Position numbers and translations under genes: made by a program
Shown: one piece after another, positions 17,691 through 24,586 of the stretch
Position numbering within the stretch: the first letter of the stretch is position 1
How the letters are laid out: every line of letters starts with the position of its first letter
Notes under the pieces: model-generated
Seen by the model: only the letters and a program-made list of their open reading frames with translations
Database searches by the model: none
Told to the model about the DNA's origin: nothing
Origin: Smaragdicoccus niigatensis DSM 44881 = NBRC 103563
Lineage (GTDB): Bacteria; Actinomycetota; Actinomycetes; Mycobacteriales; Mycobacteriaceae
Direction of reading: 5' to 3'
NCBI RefSeq assembly: GCF_000380645.1
Contig: NZ_AQXZ01000016.1
Coordinates: 62,001 to 126,000 of the forward strand
DNA: 64,000 nucleotides

Positions 17691-18908
17691 CTACTTGACT
17701 TCGTACATCCAGACGCCCGACTTCTCGAGTTCGCCCTTTGCATTCCACTTGTAGGTGCCCTGCAGGCCCTGACCGTCGTAGCCCTTGAAGAAGGCGAGCA
17801 TGTCGGGACGCGTGATCTTGCCCTGGTCGATTGCCGTCAGCATGATCGTGGCGAGGTCGTAGGCCTCGGCCGAGTAGACACCCGGCTCCTGGCCGGCGAG
17901 GTCCGCGTATGCCTTCTGGAACGACTCCGGACCCTCACCACACGGGCAACCGAGGATGGCGCCCTTGGCCGCGTTACCGGCAAGCTCGACGAACTTCGGG
18001 TCGTTGACACCGTCACCGGCCGAGAACACCGCCTCGACGTTGCCCGCACGCAGCTGCGACAGGAGCGGTGCAGCCTCGGCGTAGTAACCGCCGTAGAAGA
18101 TCGCGTCCGGCTTCGCGGCGCTCATCTTGGTGACGACGGCCGAGAAGTCCTTGTCGCCCTTCTTGACCTGCATCGTGCAGGATGCGTCGTTCGCCGCACC
18201 GAGCGTCTTCTTGACTTCGTCCGCGATGCCGGTGCCATACGGCGTGCTGTCGTCGATGACGCAGACCTTCTTGGCACCCTTGACCTTGGTGACGTAGTTG
18301 GCGATTGCCGGTCCCTGCAGCGCGTCGCTGCCAAGACCGCGGAAGAAGCTCTTCCAGCCGTTGTCGGTCAGCGTCGGACGGGTCGCCGAGGCCGTCGCCG
18401 AGACGAGGCCGGCCTGGCTGAACAGCTCACCCGTGGCCTGCGTCTCGCCGGAGAACGCGGGGCCTACGACACCGACGACCGTCTTGTCGTTGATGATGTT
18501 CGGGACAACCTGAGTGGCCTTGTCGGCGCTGCCTTCGGTGTCGAACTCCTTGAGCTCGACCTTGCAGTCCTTGTTCGCGTCGTTGTGCTGCTTCACCGCG
18601 AGGCGAACGCCGTTCACGATGTTGAGACCGAGCGCGGCGTCGTCACCCGTGAGCGCGCCGGTCATCGCGATGGCCACGTCCTTGCACTTCGCCTTACCGT
18701 CACCCGCCGGGTTCACCGGGGTGGCTGCGGCCTCAGCTTTGAGGGCGTTGCCCTCGGTATCGAAAGCGCCAACCGCCTGGATCGACAGCTTGGCCTCGCT
18801 GCCTCCGCCGGACGTTCCGCCTGTGGTCGACTTGCTGCTACATCCCGACACGGCAAGCGCCGCGGCGATGGAAACTACGATGGCGCCCTTCATCGCTCGA
18901 CGATGCAC
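17691..18908 (-). CDS. livJ: Branched-chain amino acid-binding lipoprotein
   Basis: 405 residues from GTG 18908, which has GGAGG six bases before it; an earlier in-frame TTG would place the ribosome site inside the gene. Lipobox LAVSGC puts the lipidated cysteine at residue 23, then a Gly/Ser linker. The type I periplasmic-binding fold (Peripla_BP_6) follows: VAIAMTGALTGDDAALGLNIVNGVRLAV, VVGVVGPAFSGE, KKVCVIDDSTPYGTG and PDAIFYGGYYAEAAPLL. Four cysteines within it may form disulfides. It delivers Leu/Ile/Val or related ligands to LivHMGF. It is the closest visible relative of the extracellular half of the pseudokinase in the same operon. Confidence 0.95.
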   Translation of the reverse strand: MHRRAMKGAIVVSIAAALAVSGCSSKSTTGGTSGGGSEAKLSIQAVGAFDTEGNALKAEAAATPVNPAGDGKAKCKDVAIAMTGALTGDDAALGLNIVNGVRLAVKQHNDANKDCKVELKEFDTEGSADKATQVVPNIINDKTVVGVVGPAFSGETQATGELFSQAGLVSATASATRPTLTDNGWKSFFRGLGSDALQGPAIANYVTKVKGAKKVCVIDDSTPYGTGIADEVKKTLGAANDASCTMQVKKGDKDFSAVVTKMSAAKPDAIFYGGYYAEAAPLLSQLRAGNVEAVFSAGDGVNDPKFVELAGNAAKGAILGCPCGEGPESFQKAYADLAGQEPGVYSAEAYDLATIMLTAIDQGKITRPDMLAFFKGYDGQGLQGTYKWNAKGELEKSGVWMYEVK

Positions 18909-19106
18909 GCTGTACCTCCGCTTCAAAGAACCCCGGCGTTACTCCGCCGGACGACTGGCGGCGCCAGCCCGGGGCCAAACTTAACCCCAGATAAGGCTCT
19001 CTGCAGTGCCACCGCGACGGCGAGTCGCGCGGAGACAGCGTGTTCGTCGGATTCCTCCCGGTTGCCGTCGAAAGTTCATTCTTTTGACGGCTCTATCTGG
19101 AGGAAT

Positions 19107-19709
19107 TCACTCCGTTCCGAGCGTCTCCAGAACCACCTGGGCGACCGCCTTCATGGTGGTACGACGGTCCATCGCGGTGCGTTGGATCCACTTGAATGCC
19201 TGCGGCTCGTTGAGGCCCTGGGTCTTCATGAGAACGCCCTTGGCCCGCTCGATGAGCTTTCGCGTCTCGAGTCGGTCGGACAGGGCCGTCACTTCGCGCT
19301 CGAGCGCCGCGATCTCGTTGAAACGGCTCGCTGCGAGTTCAATGGCCGGCACGAGGTCGGACTTGGAGAACGGCTTGACGAGATAGGCCATCGCGCCGGC
19401 GTCGCGTGCACGCTCGACGAGATCGCGCTGACTGAACGCCGTCAAGATGACGACCGGGGCGATGCGCTTCTTGGCGATCTCCGCGGCGGCGTCGATGCCA
19501 TCGCGGCGAGGCATCTTGACGTCCATGATCACAAGATCGGGACGCAACTCCTCGGCGAGCTCGACGGCCTGCTGCCCGTCTCCGGCCTGCCCCACAATGT
19601 CGTAGCCCTCTTCCGAGAGCATCTCGACGAGATCCATGCGGATCAGCGTCTCGTCCTCCGCCACCACAACACGCCGCAAGGTGCTGGGCTTGGCTGACTG
19701 CGAAGGCAT
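19107..19709 (-). CDS. pdtaR: ANTAR-domain response regulator (PdtaR)
   Basis: 200 residues. Receiver domain residues 12-125 with acidic pair Glu18/Asp19, phosphorylated Asp63 in VIMDVKMP, Thr90 and Lys112 in YLVKPF. The C-terminal ANTAR RNA-binding domain (about 135-195) has the three-helix pattern LETRKLIERAKGVLM and EPQAFKWIQRTAMDRR with its conserved Ala, Trp/Tyr and Arg residues. The sequence follows Mycobacterium Rv1626, which antiterminates transcription after phosphorylation by the histidine kinase PdtaS (known for the family). The kinase is not adjacent, as in mycobacteria. ANTAR proteins bind paired stem-loops in leaders; none is obvious next to this gene. Confidence 0.96.
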   Translation of the reverse strand: MPSQSAKPSTLRRVVVAEDETLIRMDLVEMLSEEGYDIVGQAGDGQQAVELAEELRPDLVIMDVKMPRRDGIDAAAEIAKKRIAPVVILTAFSQRDLVERARDAGAMAYLVKPFSKSDLVPAIELAASRFNEIAALEREVTALSDRLETRKLIERAKGVLMKTQGLNEPQAFKWIQRTAMDRRTTMKAVAQVVLETLGTE

Positions 19710-19780
19710 GGCCTCTGGTTTCCCCTCATCATCTGCGCGCGCATCTCGATCGTGTGCGCACTACGAAGGGTACCGGTCGT

Positions 19781-19808
19781 TTGGACAACGGGACCATTCG
19801 CGTATTGT
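19781..19808 (+). promoter_or_regulatory. Candidate promoter of the tRNA gene
   Basis: TTGGAC (19781-19786) and TATTGT (19803-19808) are separated by 16 bases and lie 51 bases ahead of the mature tRNA 5' end. Good match to the housekeeping sigma consensus; spacing slightly short. Confidence 0.45.
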
Positions 19809-19858
19809 CTGTTCCCAGCGGTTGCGGCCGGGAAACCCGGTCCGATCGCGAAATGTAC

Positions 19859-19935
19859 GCCCCCGTATCCCAATTGGCAGAGGAAGCGGATTCAAAACCC
19901 GTCCAGTGTGAGTTCGAGTCTCACCGGGGGCACCA
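19859..19935 (+). tRNA. tRNA with anticodon CAA (Leu), class I shape, CCA encoded
   Basis: A full cloverleaf can be drawn: acceptor GCCCCCG/CGGGGGC, T arm GTGAG-TTCGAGT-CTCAC, D arm with GG in the loop, and anticodon loop TTCAAAA giving CAA. Discriminator A is at 19932 and the CCA end (19933-19935) is encoded. Bacterial tRNA-Leu normally has a long class II variable arm of ten or more bases; here the variable region is only CCAGT. The anticodon stem is also weak (an A-C mismatch next to the loop and a G-T pair), and the D stem has one mismatch. It may be a tRNA-Leu variant or an orphan tRNA of altered identity. The gene itself is well supported; its charging is not. Confidence 0.8.
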
Positions 19936-19952
19936 CATCGACCACACGGATC

Positions 19953-19974
19953 AGGCCGGGCATCAGCCCGGCCT
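19953..19974 (+). terminator. Terminator after the tRNA
   Basis: Perfect 9-bp stem (19953-19961 with 19966-19974, loop ATCA) followed by GTTCTGTTCTC, a pyrimidine-rich tail, 18 bases after the encoded CCA. Confidence 0.85.
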
Positions 19975-19991
19975 GTTCTGTTCTCAGTGCG

Positions 19992-20237
19992 TTAGCCGTT
20001 GCCTCCGCAGAGCGCTGGGGTTCCAGGTCCGATCACGTGGACACCGCATACGTCAACACCGTTGACGAGTGGCGACGTGATGAGCGGCGAAGTCGCCAAC
20101 GGCGACGTGATCAAGGGTGACGTGATCAACGGCCCTACGTTGATCAGTCCGGGACCGGCGTTGGCGACGCCCACGAACGAAACCGATACGAACCCGGCGA
20201 CAACGAACGCCTTGCCTACTGTCTTCAAAATGCTCAT
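19992..20237 (-). CDS. Small secreted repeat protein with chaplin-like C-terminus
   Basis: 81 residues from ATG 20237, with AAAGG ten bases upstream. A signal peptide (KTVGKAFVVAGFVSVSFVGVANA, cut near ANA|GPG) is followed by about 58 mature residues. These hold four to five copies of a pentapeptide of the form TSPLI/TSPLA, then VDVCGVHVIGPGTPALCG. The ending resembles the chaplin pattern of Streptomyces (V-x-V-C-G-x-x-V-x-V-I-G ... P-A-x-x-x-x-C), though two residues shorter. The two cysteines could form a disulfide. Chaplins are surface amyloids; the resemblance is by eye and short. The gene stands alone downstream of a 430-base gene-free region, facing the tRNA terminator. Confidence 0.72.
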   Translation of the reverse strand: MSILKTVGKAFVVAGFVSVSFVGVANAGPGLINVGPLITSPLITSPLATSPLITSPLVNGVDVCGVHVIGPGTPALCGGNG

Positions 20238-20667
20238 CAGGTGAACCTTTCGAGATTGAAGTGACTCGTTGCGGAATTGGCGGCAAACACAGATTTCAGC
20301 CCGAATCGTCGACCCCCGACTCCGATTCGATTTATTCGAAAATAGGCTGGGAATTCGAACATATTCTGTATGCTGAGAATACGGTCGAGAACTGTTTTCC
20401 GGCCGCGTCAAACCACCCTGAACCGTGCAGATCAGATTGGCTCGACCGGCATAACGCCAGCCCAGAACACCTGCGGTGTTCTGAACCCCCACATCGCGTC
20501 GACTGTGTCACGCCTCCCGCAGTTTGACTCAGATGATTATCCGAATCGGGCGATTTAGACTTGAATCACCCAGTAGGTATACTTGTCTACTTTTCATTCA
20601 AAGTACATACACGTATCAAGATTTTTCAAATCGAATTCAGTCCACAATGAATTCATCAGTGGAGTGA
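20238..20667. other. 430-base gene-free region with an AT-rich patch
   Basis: Nothing convincingly coding on either strand; a frame at 20261-20527 has no start signal, no family resemblance and atypical composition. The left part must hold the promoter of the small secreted protein. It contains TTCGA-TTTAT-TCGAA (20326-20340), ATTCT/AGAAT arms and the palindrome listed separately. From about 20535 to 20665 the sequence is strikingly AT-rich for this genome (many TTTTC, AATTC and TATAC words; GAATTC occurs twice) with a small ACTTT/AAAGT hairpin at 20589-20604. It could be a regulatory region bound by a Lsr2/H-NS-like protein or the scar of an insertion. Confidence 0.6.
20463..20483. promoter_or_regulatory. 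Perfect palindrome, operator or hairpin
   Basis: CAGAACACC (20463-20471), spacer TGC, GGTGTTCTG (20475-20483). Nine perfect pairs. It lies 226 bases upstream of the small secreted protein gene. It has no T tract on either side, so an operator is as likely as a terminator. Confidence 0.45.
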
Positions 20668-21615
20668 CTATTGATATGAGACAAACCACGGACGGGGGTC
20701 GACCGCCATCGTTGACCACGGACTGAAGGTCGGCTTGTCTTCGTCGTAGAAGTTCTTCCACGCCATCCGAACACCCGGCGGCAGTCCGACGAGGAGGTCA
20801 TTCCACGTCTCCATCTTCTCGCCCGGCGTGCCGTGCCCGTCCGCGTGGATGGCGACCGCGAGTTCACTGCGACTCGTGTCGATCCGTTCCCGTCCGATGA
20901 TCATCCGCTGCTGGAACTGGTGGACGATGAACAACTTCTGCGGCAGATTGTTCGCTTTGGTGAGATCCGCGAGCCAGCCGATCACCGAGTTGACCTCATC
21001 GACCCCGACCTGGCCGATCTGCTGGAGCGGCAATTGATCGGGCGTCAGCCGCCACTCCGGATCGAGCGCGAGGCCGACGTGCGGGAGTTTGAGGAACTCC
21101 TCGAAGATCTTCGCCTGGGTGAGGAAGTCCGAGCGCCCCGGTTGAAGGTCGAGAACGACGTAGACGCCGGCTTTGCCGGCAGCTTCGACCCACGGTCGAA
21201 TCTCGTCCAAGGGCACGGGCCGCGAATACGTGCCGTCCCTACCGGGACCGCCCAACGCGACCGTCGAGATAATCTCGAAGGCCGGGATCTCGTGCTCCGG
21301 CGTCAGGTCGCGGTACTGGTTCGTGAGGGCCCGAACTCGCGCGATGCTGTCGTCGATACCCTGCTCACCCAGCACACCCATCTGCGGATTCCCCGGCGTC
21401 CCATACAGCGCGACCATCCGGCGGCCCGGAAAGAGCACGGTCCCGCCACCCGGCAACTCCGGCACAGCGGGCGGCTTCGAGACCGTGGTGGTCGCACCCT
21501 TCGAGGCCGACTGCTTAGCGCCCTCCGTACCAGTAGAACCCGCACAGGCTGCGGTCAACGAGACGGTCATGAGGGCGGCGGCAAGCGTCCTGCCCGACAG
21601 AAAGAGCACGGACAC
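20668..21615 (-). CDS. Lipoprotein of unknown function, TIM-barrel-like
   Basis: 315 residues from GTG. A signal peptide ends with lipobox LTAAC (Cys24), then a Ser/Thr/Lys linker to about residue 50. The mature part has alternating strands and helices: RRMVALYGTPGNPQMGVLG, PAFEIISTVALGGPGRDG, GKAGVYVVLDLQPGRSDF, HVGLALDPEWRL and LFIVHQFQQRMI. The pattern resembles a glycoside-hydrolase-type barrel, with an acidic residue in VVLDLQ and LALDPEW at strand ends. I do not recognise a named family, although similar lipoproteins occur widely in actinobacteria. It is divergent from the phospholipase D gene, 84 bases apart. Confidence 0.8.
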   Translation of the reverse strand: MSVLFLSGRTLAAALMTVSLTAACAGSTGTEGAKQSASKGATTTVSKPPAVPELPGGGTVLFPGRRMVALYGTPGNPQMGVLGEQGIDDSIARVRALTNQYRDLTPEHEIPAFEIISTVALGGPGRDGTYSRPVPLDEIRPWVEAAGKAGVYVVLDLQPGRSDFLTQAKIFEEFLKLPHVGLALDPEWRLTPDQLPLQQIGQVGVDEVNSVIGWLADLTKANNLPQKLFIVHQFQQRMIIGRERIDTSRSELAVAIHADGHGTPGEKMETWNDLLVGLPPGVRMAWKNFYDEDKPTFSPWSTMAVDPRPWFVSYQ

Positions 21616-21699
21616 ACCCTAGTCACCTCGGGTGCCGGCGCGCATTGGCCGGTTCAACCAACGCGCTGTCGGGAAGCCTCTCGTAGAAGGAGGCGACAG

Positions 21700-23277
21700 A
21701 TGGGCTATGGCCATTGGCTCCTCACCCCGGAGGAATGGGGTAACCCAGCGACGACGATTCCGGCGTACACCGAGGGAAATCATGTCGAACCGCTCGTGCA
21801 TGGCGCGGCCTACTTCGACCATCTGGTGGCCGAGGTCGAAAGCCTCGAGCGCGGCGATCACCTGTTCTTCACGGACTGGCGAGGCGATCCCGACGAGCAA
21901 CTGCGACCCAACGGACCCACAGTCGCGGATCTGTTCAGCGCAGCGGCCGAGCGTGGCGTCGTCGTCAAAGGCCTCGTGTGGCGCTCCCACCTCGACAAAC
22001 TGCAGTTCAGCGAGGAGGAGAACCGCCACCTCGGCGAACGCATCGAAGCGGCGGGCGGCGAGGTGCTGTTGGACCAACGCGTCCGGATGTTCGGCTCACA
22101 TCACCAGAAGCTCGTCGTCCTGCGTCACCCGAGCGAACCGGAGCGTGATGTCGCCTTCGCCGGCGGCATCGATCTCTGTCACGGGCGCCGCGATGACGGT
22201 CACCACCGCGGAGATCCGCAACCGCAGACGATGAACCCGAAATACGGCGAAAACCCACCCTGGCATGATGTGCAGCTTCGATTGCAGGGTCCGGTCGTCG
22301 GCGTGCTCGACACGACATTTCGGGAACGCTGGCGCGACCCCACGCCACTCGATCTGCACTCCCCGCTGGCTCTTCTGCGCGACTGGCTGGGCCATGCCGA
22401 TCTGGACGCGGGCGAACTGCCTCCGGAATTGCCGTCACCACCGGCGTGCGGACCACACACGGTGCAGGTCCTGCGAACCTATCCGCGCATCCGCCACGGA
22501 TTCAGCTTCGCCCCGAAAGGCGAGCACACCATCGCCCGCGCCTACGTCAAGGCAATCCGCAACGCGCGCCGATTGATCTATCTCGAGGACCAGTACTTCT
22601 GGTCCGAGGACGTGACGCGGCTCTTCGCCGACGCCCTCCGGGACAATCCTGAGCTGCATCTCGTGGCCGTCGTGCCCCGCCATCCAGACGTCGATGGCCG
22701 CATGGCGCTACCGCCCAACATGGTCGGCCGCGAAAAGGCGCTCTCGATCTGTCGCACCGCGAGTTCGGACCGGGTGCACGTCTTCGATCTCGAGAACCAC
22801 GCCGGTACGCCGGTCTACGTCCACGCGAAAGTCTGTGTCATCGATGACCTTTGGGTGAGCGTCGGCAGTGACAACTTCAACCGGCGGTCGTGGTCGCACG
22901 ACAGCGAACTCTCGTGCGCGGTCATCGACACCACACGCGACGACCGCCCACCGATCGACCCGGCGGCGACCGGTGCGGGTGCGCGCACGTTCGCACGCGA
23001 CCTCCGGCTTCGGCTGATGCGCGAACACCTCGACCAGAGATCCGACGATGATCTCGTCGACCCGCAATCCGCCATCCAAGCGATGACCACGTCGGCACAG
23101 GCGCTCGAGACTTGGAGCCGACGCGGACGGGCAGGCGCGCGACCACCGGGCCGTTTGATGCCCCACGCGCCGGAACCGCTCGGTCGCTTCACTCGACTGT
23201 GGGCGACGCTCCTGTATCGGTACGTCTACGACCCCGACGGTCGGCCGCGGGGTGCCCGCGGCGCCGACCGCTGGTAG
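21700..23277 (+). CDS. Phospholipase D-family protein
   Basis: 525 residues from ATG 21700 behind AAGGAGG; a much longer open frame begins 870 bases earlier but only antisense to the lipoprotein gene. Two HKD motifs mark a PLD superfamily enzyme: first SHHQKLVVLRHP..D with GG.DLC (about residues 131-160), second VHAKVCVIDD..VSVGSDNFNRRSW (about 368-393). Both histidines, lysines and aspartates are intact, so it should be catalytically competent. No signal peptide is seen, thus cytoplasmic or secreted by another path. Substrate may be phosphatidylcholine or cardiolipin-type lipids; not decidable here. Confidence 0.92.
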   Translation: MGYGHWLLTPEEWGNPATTIPAYTEGNHVEPLVHGAAYFDHLVAEVESLERGDHLFFTDWRGDPDEQLRPNGPTVADLFSAAAERGVVVKGLVWRSHLDKLQFSEEENRHLGERIEAAGGEVLLDQRVRMFGSHHQKLVVLRHPSEPERDVAFAGGIDLCHGRRDDGHHRGDPQPQTMNPKYGENPPWHDVQLRLQGPVVGVLDTTFRERWRDPTPLDLHSPLALLRDWLGHADLDAGELPPELPSPPACGPHTVQVLRTYPRIRHGFSFAPKGEHTIARAYVKAIRNARRLIYLEDQYFWSEDVTRLFADALRDNPELHLVAVVPRHPDVDGRMALPPNMVGREKALSICRTASSDRVHVFDLENHAGTPVYVHAKVCVIDDLWVSVGSDNFNRRSWSHDSELSCAVIDTTRDDRPPIDPAATGAGARTFARDLRLRLMREHLDQRSDDDLVDPQSAIQAMTTSAQALETWSRRGRAGARPPGRLMPHAPEPLGRFTRLWATLLYRYVYDPDGRPRGARGADRW

Positions 23278-23299
23278 CCGGGTTTCGACCTACCGTCAG

Positions 23300-23575
23300 C
23301 TACGACGAGAACAGCATGCTCGAGAAGCTCTTCTTTCGCCCGTGGTGACCGTAGTAGCCGTGATTACCCCAGCCCGGCTGCTGGTGATATCCGGGAGGCG
23401 GTGGCGGAGCTGCGTGATGATGCTGCGAGAACTGTGCTTCGACGCTCGAAATTGCCTCCAGCTCGCCGGAATCCAGAAAGATGCCGTGGCACTGGTTGCA
23501 CTGCTCGATGTGAATCCCGGCGCGATTGTAGGTCTGCATGTACCCGGGACACTTCGGGCACTTGAATTGGTTCAT
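23300..23575 (-). CDS. TFIIB-type zinc-ribbon protein
   Basis: 91 residues. The first 45 form a zf-TFIIB ribbon: CPKCPGYMQ...GIHIEQCNQCHGIFLDSGELEAI, with four zinc cysteines in two CxxC pairs and the family's G-x-F/W-L-D-x-G-E-L. A tail rich in His, Pro, Gly and Tyr (HHH, PPPPPGYHQQ, GYYGHHGRK) follows and may bind metal or be disordered. Small proteins of this kind are common in bacteria, and their function is unknown. It starts 40 bases after the end of the phosphotransferase gene in the same direction and converges with the PLD gene. Confidence 0.88.
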   Translation of the reverse strand: MNQFKCPKCPGYMQTYNRAGIHIEQCNQCHGIFLDSGELEAISSVEAQFSQHHHAAPPPPPGYHQQPGWGNHGYYGHHGRKKSFSSMLFSS

Positions 23576-23615
23576 CGATCAGCTCCTGGCAGTCAAAAGG
23601 GACATTTCTCCCAGA

Positions 23616-24539
23616 CTACCGATCGGCAATGCGGGCACAGGCGCCGACGAACTCCCGCTCAGCCTCCGTGAGGGATCGCTGCTCAAGATCGGCTTTGACG
23701 ACCGCGCGCGCAGCGGCCTGAACAGTGAACGCCTGTGCAAACCGATCGATCTCCGACCAGCTCGAAATCGCCTGCCCACCGGCCTCGCGGTAGCTCTCTA
23801 CGAGCGTTTGCCACTGCCGACCCTCGATGAGTCCGATCGCAAACCAGGCGGCCGGCCGCGCAAAGTCCCATCGGGTATCGCCGAACCCGAGATCGTCCAC
23901 GTCGAGCAGCAGCCAGCCACGGCCGGGGAAGCGAGCCATCTGACCGAGATGGAAGTCACCGTGAATGATCCGGCGACTCGCCGCGCCGATCTCGAGCTCG
24001 CCGAGTTGCGATGCGGCCGAAAGGATTCCACGGCCCTCTGCAGTGGCCGAAACAGCGCTCTGAGCCAGCACCGAAATTGCCGACCGGACTCGGTCCACGG
24101 ATGTTGCCGGTTTGAGATCAGCACCGATCGGGAAGGAATCGTGCAGCAATGCCAACAGCCGGCCGGCGTGCTCCCACGGCGCCTCATCCGATAGTTCCGG
24201 GTCGACCGGCTCCCCCGCGGGCCACGCCGTCAGCACGACGTCCGGCGACGACCCGGGCCAGTTCCCCAACGGTGCCGCGAAGACGTTCGACAACGAGGTA
24301 CGAGCGACTTCCAGGCGCCGCTGTAGTTCCAACGGGTCGTCTGCGCGGTGCGCTTTGACGACCACATCGCCGACGCGGATGACCACGGCATCCCGGCGCC
24401 GCACCAGAACCGTGGGCGAACCCACCGCCCCCAAGGAGGCCGCACGTGCTATCAGTTGCTCGTCGATCCCGGTTGAAGCGAAGTCGTCCACAGTCAACAA
24501 TTCTCGGGTTTCGACTCGGCGAAGCCGCGGAAAGGTCAC
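23616..24539 (-). CDS. Aminoglycoside phosphotransferase-like kinase
   Basis: 307 residues from GTG. The APH/choline-kinase fold is shown by the nucleotide strand VVIRVGDVVVKAHRAD, the Brenner catalytic loop IIHGDFHLGQMARF (Asp near residue 195) and the metal-binding LLDVDDLGFGDTRWDFARP. The N-terminal 35 residues are variable. Members phosphorylate small hydroxyl compounds (antibiotics, homoserine, hydroxyurea-like, sugars); the substrate here is unknown and resistance should not be assumed. The start codon lies inside a palindrome shared with the divergent PP2C gene, and no ribosome site is visible, so the mRNA may be leaderless or a later start may be used. Confidence 0.87.
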   Translation of the reverse strand: MTFPRLRRVETRELLTVDDFASTGIDEQLIARAASLGAVGSPTVLVRRRDAVVIRVGDVVVKAHRADDPLELQRRLEVARTSLSNVFAAPLGNWPGSSPDVVLTAWPAGEPVDPELSDEAPWEHAGRLLALLHDSFPIGADLKPATSVDRVRSAISVLAQSAVSATAEGRGILSAASQLGELEIGAASRRIIHGDFHLGQMARFPGRGWLLLDVDDLGFGDTRWDFARPAAWFAIGLIEGRQWQTLVESYREAGGQAISSWSEIDRFAQAFTVQAAARAVVKADLEQRSLTEAEREFVGACARIADR

Positions 24540-24553
24540 AATTATGTTGTGAC
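24535..24553. promoter_or_regulatory. Palindromic operator candidate between APH-like and PP2C genes
   Basis: GTCACAA (24535-24541), spacer TTATG, TTGTGAC (24547-24553): seven perfect pairs, reminiscent of CRP/FNR-type half-sites (GTGA...TCAC read inverted). It covers the start codon of the phosphotransferase gene and lies 34 bases upstream of the PP2C ATG. A third GTGACG half-like word follows at once. Confidence 0.5.
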
Positions 24554-24586
24554 AGGTGTGACGTTTGGGATGAAAGGCGGTTCGTG

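Noticed and set aside
17553-19697. Open frame of 714 codons on the plus strand
   Set aside because: Antisense to livJ and pdtaR, crosses their intergenic region, no ribosome site, no domain.
20040-20140. Short DNA repeats (GGCGACGTGATCAA-like)
   Set aside because: They encode the TSPLI peptide repeats of the small secreted protein, on the reverse strand.
20261-20527. Frame of 88 codons in the gene-free region
   Set aside because: No start signal, no family resemblance; composition unlike neighbouring genes.
20833-21699. Possible 290-residue N-terminal extension of the phospholipase D
   Set aside because: It is antisense to the lipoprotein gene and loses PLD similarity before ATG 21700, which has AAGGAGG ahead of it.
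23616-24539. Aminoglycoside resistance gene
   Set aside because: The APH fold alone does not show resistance; it is chromosomal, unlinked to mobile DNA and unlike named aph genes.
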